A program made the position numbers and the translations under genes. From Moraxellaceae bacterium REDSEA-S32_B1 (GTDB lineage Bacteria; Pseudomonadota; Gammaproteobacteria; Pseudomonadales; Moraxellaceae), in contig LUOR01000057.1 in NCBI GenBank assembly GCA_001626925.1, positions 1 to 36,446 on the forward strand: a DNA stretch of 36,446 bases. The letters run 5' to 3'. Below are positions 1-7,432 of the stretch, one piece after another (position 1 is the first letter of the stretch; each line of letters starts with the position of its first letter). The notes below the pieces were generated by a model, which saw only the letters and a list, made by a program, of their open reading frames with translations, was not told where the DNA came from and did no database searches.

Positions 1-35
1 TTTAAGGCTGTTTCAAAATCAAATGTAGTTGCCAT
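1..35 (-). CDS. N-terminus of a putative transposase (partial)
   Basis: Only eleven complete codons and part of a twelfth are visible. The frame starts at ATG 35..33 and leaves the window at position 1. AGGA lies 10 bases upstream of the ATG. The peptide MATTFDFETALK fits the start of IS256-type DDE transposases and does not fit HisA, which might have been expected near hisH. No catalytic residue can be seen. It could instead be the start of an unrelated chromosomal gene. Confidence 0.4.
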   Translation of the reverse strand, partial: MATTFDFETAL

Positions 36-94
36 AATGCATCATTCCTGTTTTTAACAGTTTAAGGAAATGACACAGTTTTTTGAACACTACC
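1..94 (-). mobile_element. Probable end of an IS256-family insertion sequence, truncated by the window edge
   Basis: On the minus strand a reading frame opens at ATG 35..33 and reads MATTFDFETALK before the edge, with AGGA at 49..46 as a ribosome site. This resembles the first residues of IS256-family transposases as I remember them. About 60 bp upstream of the ATG, the minus strand from 94 begins GGTAGTGTTCAAAAAACTGT, which resembles IS256-type terminal inverted repeats. A transposase start 50-70 bp inside the element end is normal for this family. The chromosome would resume at about 95. The other inverted repeat and the target duplication lie outside the window. The call rests on 12 residues and a remembered terminus, so the family is uncertain. 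Confidence 0.45.
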
Positions 95-137
95 GAATAA
101 ATATTAAAACTTGTTAATTTAAATGAGTGATTAAATC

Positions 138-422
138 ATGGATAGCTCATCAAATTATTACTTTAGACGAATGATCGCCATGTTGCTGTTTATCAGTGCA
201 TGGTGTTGTTTGATCTTATTTTTTCTGCAAGGTATGCAGGATTATTATCTACTGCTATTGATGATTGGGTTATTTATCGGTTCATACTTTGTTGCACCAT
301 ATTCCAAAGGTCGGGAGAGTTCATCAGGTGCATGGGATGTTTATGCGATTGAGTTTTTCTTTGAAATGGTTTCGTTGCCAATTCGCTTAATTATTTTTCT
401 CGTTCGGCATGTGGTGGATTGA
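138..422 (+). CDS. Small hypothetical membrane protein, 94 aa
   Basis: I do not recognise a family. The protein has two strongly hydrophobic stretches, about residues 12-32 and 36-54, which look like a helical hairpin across the inner membrane. A short polar loop containing KGRESSSG follows, then a hydrophobic and amphipathic C-terminal part around residues 70-92. The ribosome site is weak (GAGTG 13 bases before the ATG). The gene ends in front of a bidirectional hairpin shared with hisH. The putative IS end lies only about 43 bp upstream of the start, so its native promoter may have been displaced. The length, membrane pattern and terminator make a real gene likely; function is unknown. Confidence 0.6.
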   Translation: MDSSSNYYFRRMIAMLLFISAWCCLILFFLQGMQDYYLLLLMIGLFIGSYFVAPYSKGRESSSGAWDVYAIEFFFEMVSLPIRLIIFLVRHVVD

Positions 423-461
423 TTTTAAATTTGCACTTTATTTGAGAATCTAAGGTATAAA

Positions 462-486
462 AAAACCAAGCACATGGCTTGGTTTT
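462..486. terminator. Bidirectional terminator between the small membrane gene and hisH
   Basis: A 10-bp perfect stem, AAAACCAAGC / GCTTGGTTTT, encloses the loop ACATG. It has A-runs on the left and T-runs on the right, so it can end transcripts from both converging genes. Confidence 0.8.
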
Positions 487-519
487 ATTGTTTTAGGTAT
501 AGATTGTCTTTGGTATAGA

Positions 520-1137
520 TTAAATCTTCCATTCCACAAAGTTTTTCAGCAGTTGCAAACCTGCGGTATGACTTTTTTCAGGGTGGAATTGTGTCGCAAA
601 CAAATTATCTTGATGAATCGCTGTGCAGAAGTTCAATCCATAGTCACAGGTCGCAGCGACTAAAGCTTGATCTTGTGGCTCAACATAATAGCTGTGCACA
701 AAATAGAAGCGACTACCATCGGCGATGTTATTCCACATCGGATGGCTTGGATCGAGTTGATGCACTTGATTCCAACCCATGTGTGGTACTTTTAGATGTT
801 CAATCTCTGGGAAGTGTTTGACTTGCCCTTGAAAGATACCCAAAGCATCTGCGCCACCGTTTTCTTCTGAGCGTTGCATTAAGGCTTGCATGCCGACACA
901 GATCGCAAGAACAGGTTTATTAAAAACTGATTGTTTTACTACCTCGTCAATGCCTGCTTCATGCATCCCTTGCATACAGTCACGCATTGCGCCGACACCC
1001 GGGAAGACGATCTTATCCGCTTTTGCGACTAGTTTTGGATCATTGGTCACATCAACTGTTGCGCCAACGTGTTCCAATGCTTTTGCTGCGGAGTGTAAGT
1101 TGCCCATGCCATAATCAAGTAAAGCAATACGGGTCAT
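520..1137 (-). CDS. hisH: Imidazole glycerol phosphate synthase, glutaminase subunit HisH
   Basis: HisH releases ammonia from glutamine and channels it to HisF, which forms imidazole glycerol phosphate and AICAR in histidine synthesis. The 205-residue protein is a class I glutamine amidotransferase. The nucleophile is Cys80 in the motif AICVGMQAL, the oxyanion region is PGVGAM at 46-51, and the remaining triad is His185 and Glu187 in TQFHPEKS. The length is normal for the family. The start codon overlaps the hisB stop by one base (TAATG), so the two genes are probably translationally coupled and share an mRNA starting upstream of hisB. HisF and HisA are not in the window. Confidence 0.97.
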   Translation of the reverse strand: MTRIALLDYGMGNLHSAAKALEHVGATVDVTNDPKLVAKADKIVFPGVGAMRDCMQGMHEAGIDEVVKQSVFNKPVLAICVGMQALMQRSEENGGADALGIFQGQVKHFPEIEHLKVPHMGWNQVHQLDPSHPMWNNIADGSRFYFVHSYYVEPQDQALVAATCDYGLNFCTAIHQDNLFATQFHPEKSHTAGLQLLKNFVEWKI

Positions 1138-1730
1138 TACAAGCTACCTTTGGTCGAAGCGATGGTGCCAGCCGCACGAGGATCATGTTCACACGCCATA
1201 CGGAGTGCACGTGCAAACGCTTTGAATGTGCTTTCGATTTGGTGGTGGCTATTTTTGCCTTTTAAATTGTCGATGTGTAGCGTCATCAAGGCGTGATTGA
1301 CAAAGCCTTGAAAGAATTCTGAAAATAAATCGACATCAAACGTACCGATACGTGCACGTGTAAATGGAATATCCATAAACAAACCCGGACGCCCAGAAAT
1401 ATCGACCACGACACGAGATAGAGATTCATCTAGTGGCGCATAAAAATGCCCATAACGACGAATGCCTTTTTTATCACCCAAAGCTTGTGCAAAGGCTTGT
1501 CCGAGCGTAATACCACAGTCTTCAACCGTGTGGTGATCATCAATCTCAAGGTCGCCATCGCAGTGAATATCAATGTCGAATAAGCCGTGTCGTTTGATCT
1601 GATCAATCATATGGTCAAGGAATGGTACGCCAGTGTTGAGTGTACCTTGACCAGTACCGTCTAAGTTTAAACGGACTTTGATTTTGGTCTCATTGGTATT
1701 TCGAACCACTTCACTGATACGTTGCGTCAT
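1137..1730 (-). CDS. hisB: Imidazoleglycerol-phosphate dehydratase HisB (monofunctional)
   Basis: HisB dehydrates imidazole glycerol phosphate to imidazole acetol phosphate, using bound manganese. The 197-residue protein has the family's metal-binding motifs, [13 protein letters not shown] near 37-49 and [14 protein letters not shown] near 64-77, and a third motif, [20 protein letters not shown], near the C-terminus. It lacks the N-terminal histidinol-phosphatase domain of the enterobacterial bifunctional protein. I chose ATG 1730 over the more distal ATG at 1769 because AAGGA lies ten bases upstream and the protein then begins MTQRISEV, in register with the family. It is the first gene of a hisB-hisH pair with a one-base overlap. 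Confidence 0.96.
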   Translation of the reverse strand: MTQRISEVVRNTNETKIKVRLNLDGTGQGTLNTGVPFLDHMIDQIKRHGLFDIDIHCDGDLEIDDHHTVEDCGITLGQAFAQALGDKKGIRRYGHFYAPLDESLSRVVVDISGRPGLFMDIPFTRARIGTFDVDLFSEFFQGFVNHALMTLHIDNLKGKNSHHQIESTFKAFARALRMACEHDPRAAGTIASTKGSL

Positions 1731-2018
1731 GGACACATTCCTTAAAACATTGAACAATAAAATCATCAATGATAATTTGATGAGAAATAAATGATAGGGC
1801 GTTAGGTGAAATGATCGTCAATCAAGTATGTTTTTTGAGCAATACATCGTCACACATTTGCATGCCTAGTTTACCGCATCTTATCAAAGATTTACAGAAT
1901 CAATCCGCATAAGCATTTATTGTGTGGTTTGGGCTATACTGAGAATATATGTTTTTATATTTATTCGTCCAAGTCATTTCGCAATACTCAATTTATTGAT
2001 ACTCAAAGGAGCATCGCA

Positions 2019-2405
2019 ATGCCAATCCAAGTCGAAGCTGTCAAATCGTTATCTGATGCAATGGTTCGCAATCAAGTGGAACGCCTGTATGAAACTAGCC
2101 CAGAGTTTAGCGATGGTCAAGATGCGGTCAATCAGTTGGACAATGTGCTCGACGAAGATACTGTACTTTATACGGCGATATTTAATGACAAGATTATTGG
2201 TGCGATTTGGAGTGTCGGTACTGGTAACCATCGTCTACTTCAAAACATCGTGGTGCATCCTGCCAATCGTGGGCGTGGTGTCGCAGATCGTTTGGTCAGT
2301 GAAGTGTGTCGTATCGAAGAAGAGCAAGGCGTGCAGACCTTTAGTCCAGGATGTGGTGCGATTCATCGCTGCTTAGCGCATTTGGGTAAAATTACGCCTG
2401 CTTAA
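2019..2405 (+). CDS. panZ: PanZ/PanM-like GNAT protein (acetyl-CoA sensor, activator of PanD maturation)
   Basis: The 128-residue protein matches the size and layout of E. coli PanZ (127 aa), a GNAT-fold protein that binds acetyl-CoA and triggers self-cleavage of the PanD proenzyme. The acetyl-CoA loop is visible as VVHPANRGRGVADRLVSEV, and the preceding strands (LYTAIFNDKIIGAI) align with PanZ as I remember it. The start at 2019 is supported by AAAGGA nine bases upstream; an in-frame ATG at 1920 lacks a site. A -10-like TATACT lies at 1933-1938. PanD itself is encoded at 16319-16699 in the same window, so both partners are present. The exact function is inferred from similarity; a general N-acetyltransferase is the alternative. 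Confidence 0.72.
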   Translation: MPIQVEAVKSLSDAMVRNQVERLYETSPEFSDGQDAVNQLDNVLDEDTVLYTAIFNDKIIGAIWSVGTGNHRLLQNIVVHPANRGRGVADRLVSEVCRIEEEQGVQTFSPGCGAIHRCLAHLGKITPA

Positions 2406-2475
2406 AAAGATAAAGTTGTATTGCTGTAAAAGTGTGCAAATGGTCGTCAAATCAGTGTAAAGCCAAGTTTAATGC

Positions 2476-2506
2476 TTGACCTTTGTTTGAGAAATCTGTT
2501 TAATAC
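2476..2506 (+). promoter_or_regulatory. Promoter of the first tRNA-Phe gene
   Basis: TTGACC (2476-2481) is followed after 17 bp by TTTAAT (2499-2504), or after 19 bp by TAATAC. The discriminator CACGCC after the -10 is GC-rich, as at many stable-RNA promoters. The same block recurs 245 bp downstream. Confidence 0.65.
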
Positions 2507-2514
2507 ACGCCATC

Positions 2515-2590
2515 GGCGCGATAGCTCAGTCGGTAGAGCAACGGATTGAAAATCCGTGTGTCCCCAGTTCGATCCTGGGTCACGCCACCA
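2515..2590 (+). tRNA. tRNA-Phe (anticodon GAA), copy 1
   Basis: The 76-nt gene folds as a cloverleaf with CCA encoded. The D stem is GCTC/GAGC, the anticodon stem ACGGA/TCCGT, the loop TTGAAAA (anticodon GAA), and the T stem CCCAG/CTGGG. The acceptor stem GGCGCGA / TCACGCC has one mismatch, C5 opposite A68, also present in copy 2. It has its own promoter and its own terminator at 2630-2650. Confidence 0.96.
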
Positions 2591-2629
2591 TATATTCACA
2601 TACATATATTTTTTAGTATTGTGATTTCA

Positions 2630-2657
2630 AGCCCTGATCCCATCAGGGCTCTTTTTT
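2630..2657 (+). terminator. Terminator of tRNA-Phe copy 1
   Basis: The perfect 9-bp stem AGCCCTGAT / ATCAGGGCT has a CCC loop and is followed by CTTTTTTT. Confidence 0.88.
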
Positions 2658-2720
2658 TGCCTATTTCTAGGCTAAAGATAGTGAAAATTACTTAATTGGT
2701 TGAATTAACGACGTTCTAGC

Positions 2721-2751
2721 TTGACCTGAGTTTGAGAAATGGGTTTAATAC
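2721..2751 (+). promoter_or_regulatory. Promoter of the second tRNA-Phe gene
   Basis: TTGACC (2721-2726), a 17-bp gap and TTTAAT (2744-2749) repeat the promoter of copy 1, including the CACGCC discriminator. The spacer differs at a few bases. Confidence 0.65.
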
Positions 2752-2759
2752 ACGCCATT

Positions 2760-2835
2760 GGCGCGATAGCTCAGTCGGTAGAGCAACGGATTGAAAATCC
2801 GTGTGTCCCCAGTTCGATCCTGGGTCACGCCACCA
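2760..2835 (+). tRNA. tRNA-Phe (anticodon GAA), copy 2
   Basis: The sequence is identical to the copy at 2515-2590, including the C5/A68 acceptor mismatch and the encoded CCA. The two genes lie in a tandem duplication with a 245-bp period that includes their promoters. It is followed by its own hairpin terminator. Confidence 0.96.
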
Positions 2836-2840
2836 TATTC

Positions 2841-2872
2841 AAAAAGCCCTAAACACATGTTTAGGGCTTTTT
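2841..2872. terminator. Terminator of tRNA-Phe copy 2
   Basis: A 14-bp perfect stem, AAAAAGCCCTAAAC / GTTTAGGGCTTTTT, has the loop ACAT. The T-run is on the tRNA side, and the A-run would also serve the minus strand. Confidence 0.85.
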
Positions 2873-2897
2873 ATTTTTGCGCGCTGAGAGTGAATTA

Positions 2898-2930
2898 AGC
2901 TCTTTGATGTTGAACATCAAAGAGCTTTTT
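2898..2930. terminator. Second hairpin between the tRNA genes and rluB
   Basis: AGCTCTTTGATGTT (2898-2911) and AACATCAAAGAGCT (2913-2926) form a long inverted repeat with a short loop, followed by a T-run on the plus strand. The T-tract after it is poorer on the minus strand, so it is a weaker terminator for rluB. Confidence 0.65.
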
Positions 2931-2953
2931 CGTAAAGCGATTCAGTCATTTGA

Positions 2954-3898
2954 CTAATCGGCTTTAAAGCGTTTAAAGCCTTTGTTGGCATAATCAAAAT
3001 TACGCTTTTTATTGAACGCAGGTTTTTCCTGTGGCTGTGTTTCATTTTCTGAATCACGGCGTTGTTGACGTAAGTAGCCACCACGACGTGCAGGAAGCGG
3101 ATTTTCTTTCATCTTTTCAGTACGGCGTTTTGCCATACCATACAGACCTGTGCCTTGACGTGGCTTAAGCTCAACAAGCTTGGTCAAATTATCAATATCA
3201 TGCTTATCCAGTTCGATCCAACGACCAGTACGAAGCTCACGAGGTAGAATCACTGAACCATAACGAGTACGTAATAGACGGCTGACTTTCAGCTCTTGAG
3301 ATTCGAACAGCCGACGCACTTCACGGTTACGTCCCTCTTTCACCACCACCTGATACCAGCGGTTAATACCTTCGCCACCAAGATCGGTGAATGATTCAAA
3401 CTTTGCAGGACCATCGTCAAGCTCTACACCTGCAAGCAGTGTGTTGCGAATCTGTGGAGTCACTTCACCCATGACACGTACCGCATATTCACGCTCGATT
3501 TCATTCGAAGGGTGCATCAAACGATTGGCAAGCTCACCATCATTAGTAAATAGCAATAAACCTGTACTGTTAATATCCAAGCGACCCACCATCACCCAGC
3601 GATCATTGGCGATCGTCGGTAGATTATCAAATACGGTTGGACGATTTTCAGGATCATTCTTCGAGCAGATTTCACCTTCTGGCTTGTAATACACCAAGAC
3701 ACGACGGCGAATATCATCTTCAAGTTGATAATCCACTTTACGACCGTCGATACGAAGCTCATCGCCGTGTTCGATCCGTTGACCGACTTCGGCAATTTTA
3801 CCATTGACACTGACACGACCAGCGGCAATGACTTCTTCCATATAACGACGAGAACCCAGTCCAACACGGGCGAGGACTTTTTGTAGCTTTTCACTCAT
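2954..3898 (-). CDS. rluB: 23S rRNA pseudouridine(2605) synthase RluB
   Basis: RluB converts U2605 of 23S rRNA to pseudouridine. The 314-residue protein has an N-terminal S4 RNA-binding domain (about 2-60, beginning SEKLQKVLARVGLGSRR) and an RsuA-family catalytic domain. The catalytic Asp is Asp108 in VGRLDINSTGLLLFTNDG, and the family motif EGRNREVRRLFE follows. The tail from about residue 250 is basic and disordered-looking (KRRTEKMKENPLPARR, ending GFKRFKAD), typical of RluB and absent from most RluE. AAGG lies ten bases before the ATG. It is downstream of scpA-scpB with a 42-bp gap; scpAB-rluB is a common cluster. Confidence 0.93.
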   Translation of the reverse strand: MSEKLQKVLARVGLGSRRYMEEVIAAGRVSVNGKIAEVGQRIEHGDELRIDGRKVDYQLEDDIRRRVLVYYKPEGEICSKNDPENRPTVFDNLPTIANDRWVMVGRLDINSTGLLLFTNDGELANRLMHPSNEIEREYAVRVMGEVTPQIRNTLLAGVELDDGPAKFESFTDLGGEGINRWYQVVVKEGRNREVRRLFESQELKVSRLLRTRYGSVILPRELRTGRWIELDKHDIDNLTKLVELKPRQGTGLYGMAKRRTEKMKENPLPARRGGYLRQQRRDSENETQPQEKPAFNKKRNFDYANKGFKRFKAD

Positions 3899-3940
3899 AA
3901 CAGCACAACCTTAAAAATAAAAATCATCAACATCACTCCT

Positions 3941-4531
3941 TTAGCACGGACTTGAATGCTCAAGCTGTGCTAAGCCCTCCTTGTGATCTTGAATAACTGG
4001 GAGATCATTTAACGATGCTAAACCAAAAGCATTTAAAAAATGTGGTGTTGTCACCAAGAGCGCAGGGCGACCGGGAGCATCCCGAAAGCCTGACTCTTTG
4101 ATCCAATTCCACTCAAACAAAGTACGCAAAACTTGACTATTGTTACTGACACCACGAATCTGCTCGATATCGGCACGTGTTACTGGCTGATGATACGCAA
4201 CCACAGCGAGTATCTCTAGCAGACTTGGTGATAGCTTGACAGGTCGCTCAGGCCAAGCCTGTTGAATAATGTGGCGATATTTGGCACGAACTTGTAGGCG
4301 AAAGCCTTGAGCTGTTTCGATCAGTTCGACTGAGCGACCATGCTGTAGCAACGCCAACTGTTGAAGGAGTTGACGGATTTGACTGCTGGAAAAATGATCA
4401 CCTAAAGCCTGTTTGATGCGTGCAATGGTGACAGGTGTGTCACTCGCAAAAATAAGCGCCTCAATCTGCATCAAAGCTTCATGGTGCATATCATCGAGAT
4501 TGGTCGGCTGATCAGGAAAAGTGTTTTGCAT
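3941..4531 (-). CDS. scpB: Segregation and condensation protein ScpB
   Basis: ScpB is the winged-helix (kite) subunit that joins ScpA and SMC in a condensin-like complex for chromosome compaction and segregation. The protein is 196 aa from the start chosen here. Family features are IEALIFASDTPVTIARIKQ at the N-terminal winged helix and LEILAVVAYHQPVTRADIEQIRGV in the second domain, followed by GRPALLVTT. I placed the start at 4531 because AAGGAG is seven bases upstream; ATGs at 4549 and 4561 are not preceded by a comparable site. This start lies 20 bases inside the end of scpA, so the two are probably translationally coupled. Confidence 0.92.
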   Translation of the reverse strand: MQNTFPDQPTNLDDMHHEALMQIEALIFASDTPVTIARIKQALGDHFSSSQIRQLLQQLALLQHGRSVELIETAQGFRLQVRAKYRHIIQQAWPERPVKLSPSLLEILAVVAYHQPVTRADIEQIRGVSNNSQVLRTLFEWNWIKESGFRDAPGRPALLVTTPHFLNAFGLASLNDLPVIQDHKEGLAQLEHSSPC

Positions 4532-5372
4532 TCGCTTCTCCTTGATCATCGGTATTTCCAAGTGCTTTGTCTTGAAAAGACTTGCTCTGAATAGAGAGCT
4601 TCCGTTCTACACCATCATGTACAATCGTCACTTGCTGTTGTTTTACCAACTCTAAAACGGCGACAAAAGTCACCACAACACCCATACGCCCTTGACTTGG
4701 ATTTAGCAAACGTCCAAATTCAATACATGCGCCAGTCGCCAATTGCGATTGAATAAATTGCATCCGCTCTTCAAGCTGAACAGTTTCATGCTCAACCTGA
4801 TGGACGTGCGGATCAGGGCGCTGAAAAATACACATTAAGGCATCGTGCAAATCGGTCACATCAAAGCGATCAATGACTTGACCTCGTTCGCCAAGATCAG
4901 CTTGCGCAACAAAAACGTCACGTTCCAAAATGCTGTGCATCGCCAAGCGTTCAGCCGCTTGTTTAATTTTTAAATAATGTTCAAGACGTTCGATGAGTTG
5001 TTTTTTCGGATCATCTTCAAATTCGATTGCTGTTTCAGGTACAGGGAGTAGCAGTCGTGATTTCAAATCGGCAAGTAATGCAGCCATCACCATATAGTCT
5101 GCGGTGAGCTCGATATTCAGCGATTTCATTTGCTCCATATAGTGCAAATACTGTTTGGCAATCGGCGCTATATCGAGATGTTTCAAGTCAAAACCATTCT
5201 TTTGCACAAGATACAACAAAAAATCTAAAGGGCCTTCAAACTGAGATAATAAAATGGCAAAGGCTTCTGGCGGGATGTAGAGATCCTCAGGAATTTCCTG
5301 ATAATACTCATCTAAGACACGTATTGAAGATATTTTTTCTTCAGGGATCGTGTTGACAGACTCTACAGCCAC
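4512..5372 (-). CDS. scpA: Segregation and condensation protein ScpA
   Basis: ScpA is the kleisin that bridges the SMC heads and binds ScpB. The 286-residue protein has the characteristic N-terminal motif FEGPLDFLLYLVQKNGFDL (about 46-64) and ADYMVMAALLADLKSRLLLP (about 91-110). The C-terminal part contains the winged helix, with VTFVAVLELVKQQQVTIVHD. The reading frame opens with GTG at 5372; AGGT lies about nine bases upstream, which is weak, so the exact N-terminus is uncertain. It leads the scpA-scpB-rluB group and is divergent from cysE. Confidence 0.92.
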   Translation of the reverse strand: MAVESVNTIPEEKISSIRVLDEYYQEIPEDLYIPPEAFAILLSQFEGPLDFLLYLVQKNGFDLKHLDIAPIAKQYLHYMEQMKSLNIELTADYMVMAALLADLKSRLLLPVPETAIEFEDDPKKQLIERLEHYLKIKQAAERLAMHSILERDVFVAQADLGERGQVIDRFDVTDLHDALMCIFQRPDPHVHQVEHETVQLEERMQFIQSQLATGACIEFGRLLNPSQGRMGVVVTFVAVLELVKQQQVTIVHDGVERKLSIQSKSFQDKALGNTDDQGEANAKHFS

Positions 5373-5788
5373 GGTTGTTGTACCTATTCTTTGTGCAAAT
5401 TGGTGTTAGTGCACATATTTCTATCAGTCATGGGAAAACTGATGTTATAGCCACGCGAATTTTCAAAAGCATGAATTTTGAATTGACCGAAAATACGACA
5501 TTTCAAAAAATTTGGTCAATTGTAGTCGATTTATATCCAATATTGAACTCAAAAAAGTGAACTTGTAGGTTAATGTTTTAGAAAACTCATGTCTTATTGT
5601 ATTTTTTTGAATATCATTTTGAAATTCAAGTTATTTTTTTGCCTAGTTAAAATCGTATTAGATGTGGGTGTTGCGTAACTATTCACGAAATTTTCATGAG
5701 AATAAGTAGGAATATCTTGATGCCCTTTAAATATGTATAATTATTTCAATCCACCATAGATTTAACCATTTTGAATCAGGAGATCGCA
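5373..5788. other. scpA-cysE intergenic region
   Basis: This 416-bp AT-rich region separates two divergent genes. It holds a perfect inverted repeat, AATTGACC at 5481-5488 and GGTCAATT at 5514-5521, and a -10-like TATAAT at 5736-5741 that could serve cysE. A 61-codon open frame at 5375-5560 has no ribosome site or recognisable protein features, and I regard it as chance. Confidence 0.5.
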
Positions 5789-6706
5789 TTGGCACACTGG
5801 CAAGTAAAACAAATCATTGAAGGTTTACAACACGCCCGTCACGATTGGCGAGAGTCACAGCATCGTGCCAAAGAGTATGGTGGGCGAGAATTGCCTTCAA
5901 AAAATGCTTTAAAAGCCATCGTCAATGAGTTATGCGGTATTTTGTTTCCGATGCGTCTTGGACCGACGGATTTGCGTCAAGAAAGCGAAGATTTCTATAT
6001 CGCTTATGCTTTAGATAAAGTGCTTAATGCGTTAAAACAGCAAGTGATCTTGGCACTGTCTTATGATCAACGTCGTCAGCAACAGCCAGTAGATTTAGCT
6101 CAGCAAAAGACATTAGCCCATCAGATTGTGCAAGAGTTTGCCGATCAACTGCCACAGATTCGTCGATTATTGGATACAGATGCTTGTGCTGCTTTTGAAG
6201 GTGATCCTGCGGCACGAAGCGTCGATGAAGTCTTGATTACGTATCCGGGGATGCTTGCGATTATTTATCATCGACTTGCGCATCAGCTCTACGCTGACGT
6301 ACCGTTATTAGCACGAATAATTTCTGAACAAGCGCACTCAGCCACAGGGATAGATATTCATCCCGGTGCAACGATTGGACAAGGTTTCTTTATTGATCAT
6401 GGTACAGGTGTAGTGATCGGTGAAACTTGCATTATTGGTAAAAATGTGAGGATTTACCAAGCGGTGACTTTGGGTGCAAAACGCTTTGAAGTTGATGAAG
6501 CGGGTAGCCTGAAAAAAGATTATGCACGCCATCCGATCGTAGAGGATGATGTGGTGATCTATGCAGGGGCAACGATACTTGGGCGAGTGACGATTGGTAA
6601 AGGCTCAACTATCGGTGGTAATGTGTGGCTCACGCAAAGTATTGCGCCATATAGTCAAGTGCTACAGCAAAACTGTGATCAGGTTAAATCACAACAGCAG
6701 ATTTAA
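5789..6706 (+). CDS. cysE: Serine O-acetyltransferase (CysE/EpsC type)
   Basis: The enzyme acetylates serine with acetyl-CoA, giving O-acetylserine for cysteine synthesis. The 305-residue protein has an N-terminal helical domain and then a left-handed beta-helix of hexapeptide repeats, with the signature DIHPGATIGQGFFIDHGTG (about 190-210) and VVIGETCIIGKNVRIYQAVTLG. The DHGTG histidine and the earlier YPGMLAIIYHRLAH segment are typical of bacterial serine acetyltransferases with the longer EpsC-like N-terminal domain. The most likely start is TTG at 5789, six bases after AGGAG; a more distal TTG at 5771 has no site. TATAAT at 5736-5741 may be its -10. The gene name depends on the convention for this longer subgroup. 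Confidence 0.88.
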   Translation: MAHWQVKQIIEGLQHARHDWRESQHRAKEYGGRELPSKNALKAIVNELCGILFPMRLGPTDLRQESEDFYIAYALDKVLNALKQQVILALSYDQRRQQQPVDLAQQKTLAHQIVQEFADQLPQIRRLLDTDACAAFEGDPAARSVDEVLITYPGMLAIIYHRLAHQLYADVPLLARIISEQAHSATGIDIHPGATIGQGFFIDHGTGVVIGETCIIGKNVRIYQAVTLGAKRFEVDEAGSLKKDYARHPIVEDDVVIYAGATILGRVTIGKGSTIGGNVWLTQSIAPYSQVLQQNCDQVKSQQQI

Positions 6707-6778
6707 AAATGAAAAATGGGAACAGTCGAATACCGAGATATTTGACTGTATGCCTCTAACATCAAAAAGTACTAGAAC

Positions 6779-7430
6779 ATGAAAAATTATCAAAAAAACA
6801 GCTTGAATGAATATCAACAACCTATCGGTGAACTTGTTGATAAAACACATTTTCAAATGATTGAAGAAAAGGTTTTGAATGGTCAAAGTCAAGTACGACT
6901 TATACCTTTTCAAAGATTGGAAGATGTGGGAAATCGTATTAATCAACTTTATCAAGTGATTGAGAGCGAGCCTGATGAGCGTTGTTGGACATATTTACCT
7001 TATGAAAAACCAATCAATGCTGAACAACTCTTAGATTGTTTAGAAAAAAATTTTTGCAATAGAAATTGGTAATGTCTATTTTTCACATGAGCTACGCCGT
7101 CAAAAAGTTTCAACAGAAGTCATCTATCTATTGCTATATACGAGCTTTCAGTCAGAGTTTCGTCGAGTAGAGTGGAAATGTGACGATCTAAATCAGCCAT
7201 CAAAGAATGCGGCATTGCGCTTTGGTTTTACTTATGAAGGTCTATTTCGACAAGATCGGATTTACAAAGGACGAAACCGTAATACTGCATGGTTTTCAAT
7301 ATTGGATGATGAATGGTTAATTATTCAAAAAGGATATGAGGCTTGGTTGAGTGCGGATAATTTTGATAAAGATGGTTTACAAAATAACAAGTTAAGCGAG
7401 TTAATTCATCAGTTTATAGATTCAGCTTAA
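6779..7430 (+). pseudogene. GNAT (RimJ/RimL-type) N-acetyltransferase, broken by an internal deletion and frameshift
   Basis: The 5' part (6779-7072) encodes the N-terminal half of a RimL-type acetyltransferase, ending ...LLDCLEKNFCNRNW and a stop. From about 7056 the next frame continues the same protein: AIEIGNVYFSHELRRQK leads into FRRVEWKCDDLNQPSKNAALRFGFTYEGLFRQ, the conserved C-terminal acetyl-CoA region of this family. Members I know are about 225-240 aa and have roughly 25-35 residues (FYAxxD...xGxxxFLxI) between these parts; those are missing. The junction lies in the A7-T5 run at 7044-7055. The loss is not a multiple of three, so no complete enzyme can be made. The gene follows cysE by 72 bp. 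A sequencing error alone would not restore the missing segment. Confidence 0.85.
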
Positions 7431-7432
7431 AT

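Noticed and set aside
5375..5560. A 61-codon open frame in the scpA-cysE intergenic region
   Set aside because: No ribosome site, no recognisable protein character, and it begins three bases from the divergent scpA start. AT-rich chance frame.
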